64,000 bases of DNA, from NCBI GenBank assembly GCA_028278335.1, contig JANQEN010000146.1, positions 103,675 through 167,674 of the forward strand, read 5' to 3'. This DNA comes from Chitinivibrionales bacterium. GTDB taxonomy: Bacteria; Fibrobacterota; Chitinivibrionia; Chitinivibrionales; JANQEN01. This document shows, one piece after another, positions 63,861 to 64,000 of the stretch. Below the pieces are notes generated by a model, which saw nothing but the letters and a program-made list of their open reading frames with translations, had not been told where the DNA came from and ran no database searches. The translations under genes were made by a program, and so were the position numbers. Each line of letters begins with the position of its first letter. Position 1 is the stretch's first letter.

Positions 63861-64000
63861 CCCAGATTATGCAGTAGGAGTAGATGTAGAAGTGCAAGAT
63901 TATGATTTAGTAAGGCTTGAAGGTTTTGAAGGGCATATCTACAAGGTGATATGGCCGAAAAGCCGAAAAGTCTTAGTGGGCATAGGATTGTGCTGCTACG
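63861..64000. repeat. Dispersed ~140-bp repeat, copy B (continues past the window)
   Basis: About 90% identical by eye to 31126-31263. In this copy a frame from about 63843 stays open to the window edge (M-N-F-N-P-D-Y-A-V-G-V-D-V-E-V), so it may be part of a gene or of a mobile element that continues beyond 64000. Confidence 0.75.

Noticed and set aside
1..64000. Prophage, integron or plasmid functions
   Set aside because: No integrase, phage structural gene, replication or conjugation gene is visible, and no tRNA or complete insertion sequence was found.

Overview
The window looks like a chromosomal segment of a Gram-negative, outer-membrane bacterium of the Fibrobacterota/FCB type. The clues are a Fibrobacter succinogenes major paralogous (FISUMP) lipoprotein, a SusC/SusD pair, several secreted proteins that end in a sorting-like C-terminal beta domain, an outer-membrane barrel protease and low-to-mid GC. 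This assignment is inference; there is no rRNA or other definitive marker in the window.

Layout. 0-1.4 kb: the tail of a TauE/SafE-like permease, then a repeat-rich gene-free stretch. 1.4-5.8 kb: a polar amino-acid ABC importer (two permeases, family-3 binding lipoprotein, ATPase) with an outer-membrane barrel gene inside the operon and a strong hairpin before the ATPase gene. 5.8-16 kb (minus strand): a periplasmic redox and cytochrome block made of a TlpA-like thioredoxin, DUF3570 and DUF4266 proteins, a multihaem cytochrome, two radical-SAM proteins beside a polyprenyl synthase, a MauE/DoxX-like protein, a rhodanese lacking its catalytic Cys, and CcsA/ResB cytochrome c maturation proteins. 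16.3-25.1 kb: the most unusual region. Three genes are each interrupted by one in-frame UGA at a redox-type position, and each UGA is followed by a SECIS-like hairpin. Two encode secreted iodothyronine-deiodinase-like proteins (C-U-P-P-F and T-U-P-P-F); the third encodes a secreted DNRLRE-type protein with a C-x-x-U motif. They sit with a DUF2271 protein, an XRE-cupin regulator and a large membrane spermidine-synthase-like protein. All three, and the DUF2271 protein, carry sorting-like C-termini.

25-33.6 kb: housekeeping genes (mtnA, an EF-G-like GTPase, cyclophilin and cyclophilin-FKBP isomerases, a STAS protein, CvpA, prepilin peptidase). 33.6-39.7 kb: a zincin/TolB-propeller/outer-membrane-barrel fusion, a FISUMP lipoprotein and an SGNH-TPR protein. 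40.5-50.4 kb: SusC/SusD followed by what looks like a dedicated TonB energising operon (TonB, DUF3450, a TtpC-like long ExbB, ExbB, ExbD, TPR). 50.6-57.8 kb: a YHS protein, panC, a deoxynucleoside kinase, a probable 6S RNA, folK, a paired active/inactive M16 peptidase, a degenerate creatininase-family protein and a cupin. 58-63.8 kb: a SagB-like nitroreductase, two uncharacterised envelope proteins and a PAS-rich hybrid histidine kinase.

The main candidate for an undescribed system is the selenoprotein island at 16.3-25.1 kb next to the cytochrome/thiol redox block. I infer an extracytoplasmic selenol/thiol redox function. SelA, SelB, SelD and tRNA-Sec genes were not seen in this window and must be elsewhere if the reading is correct.
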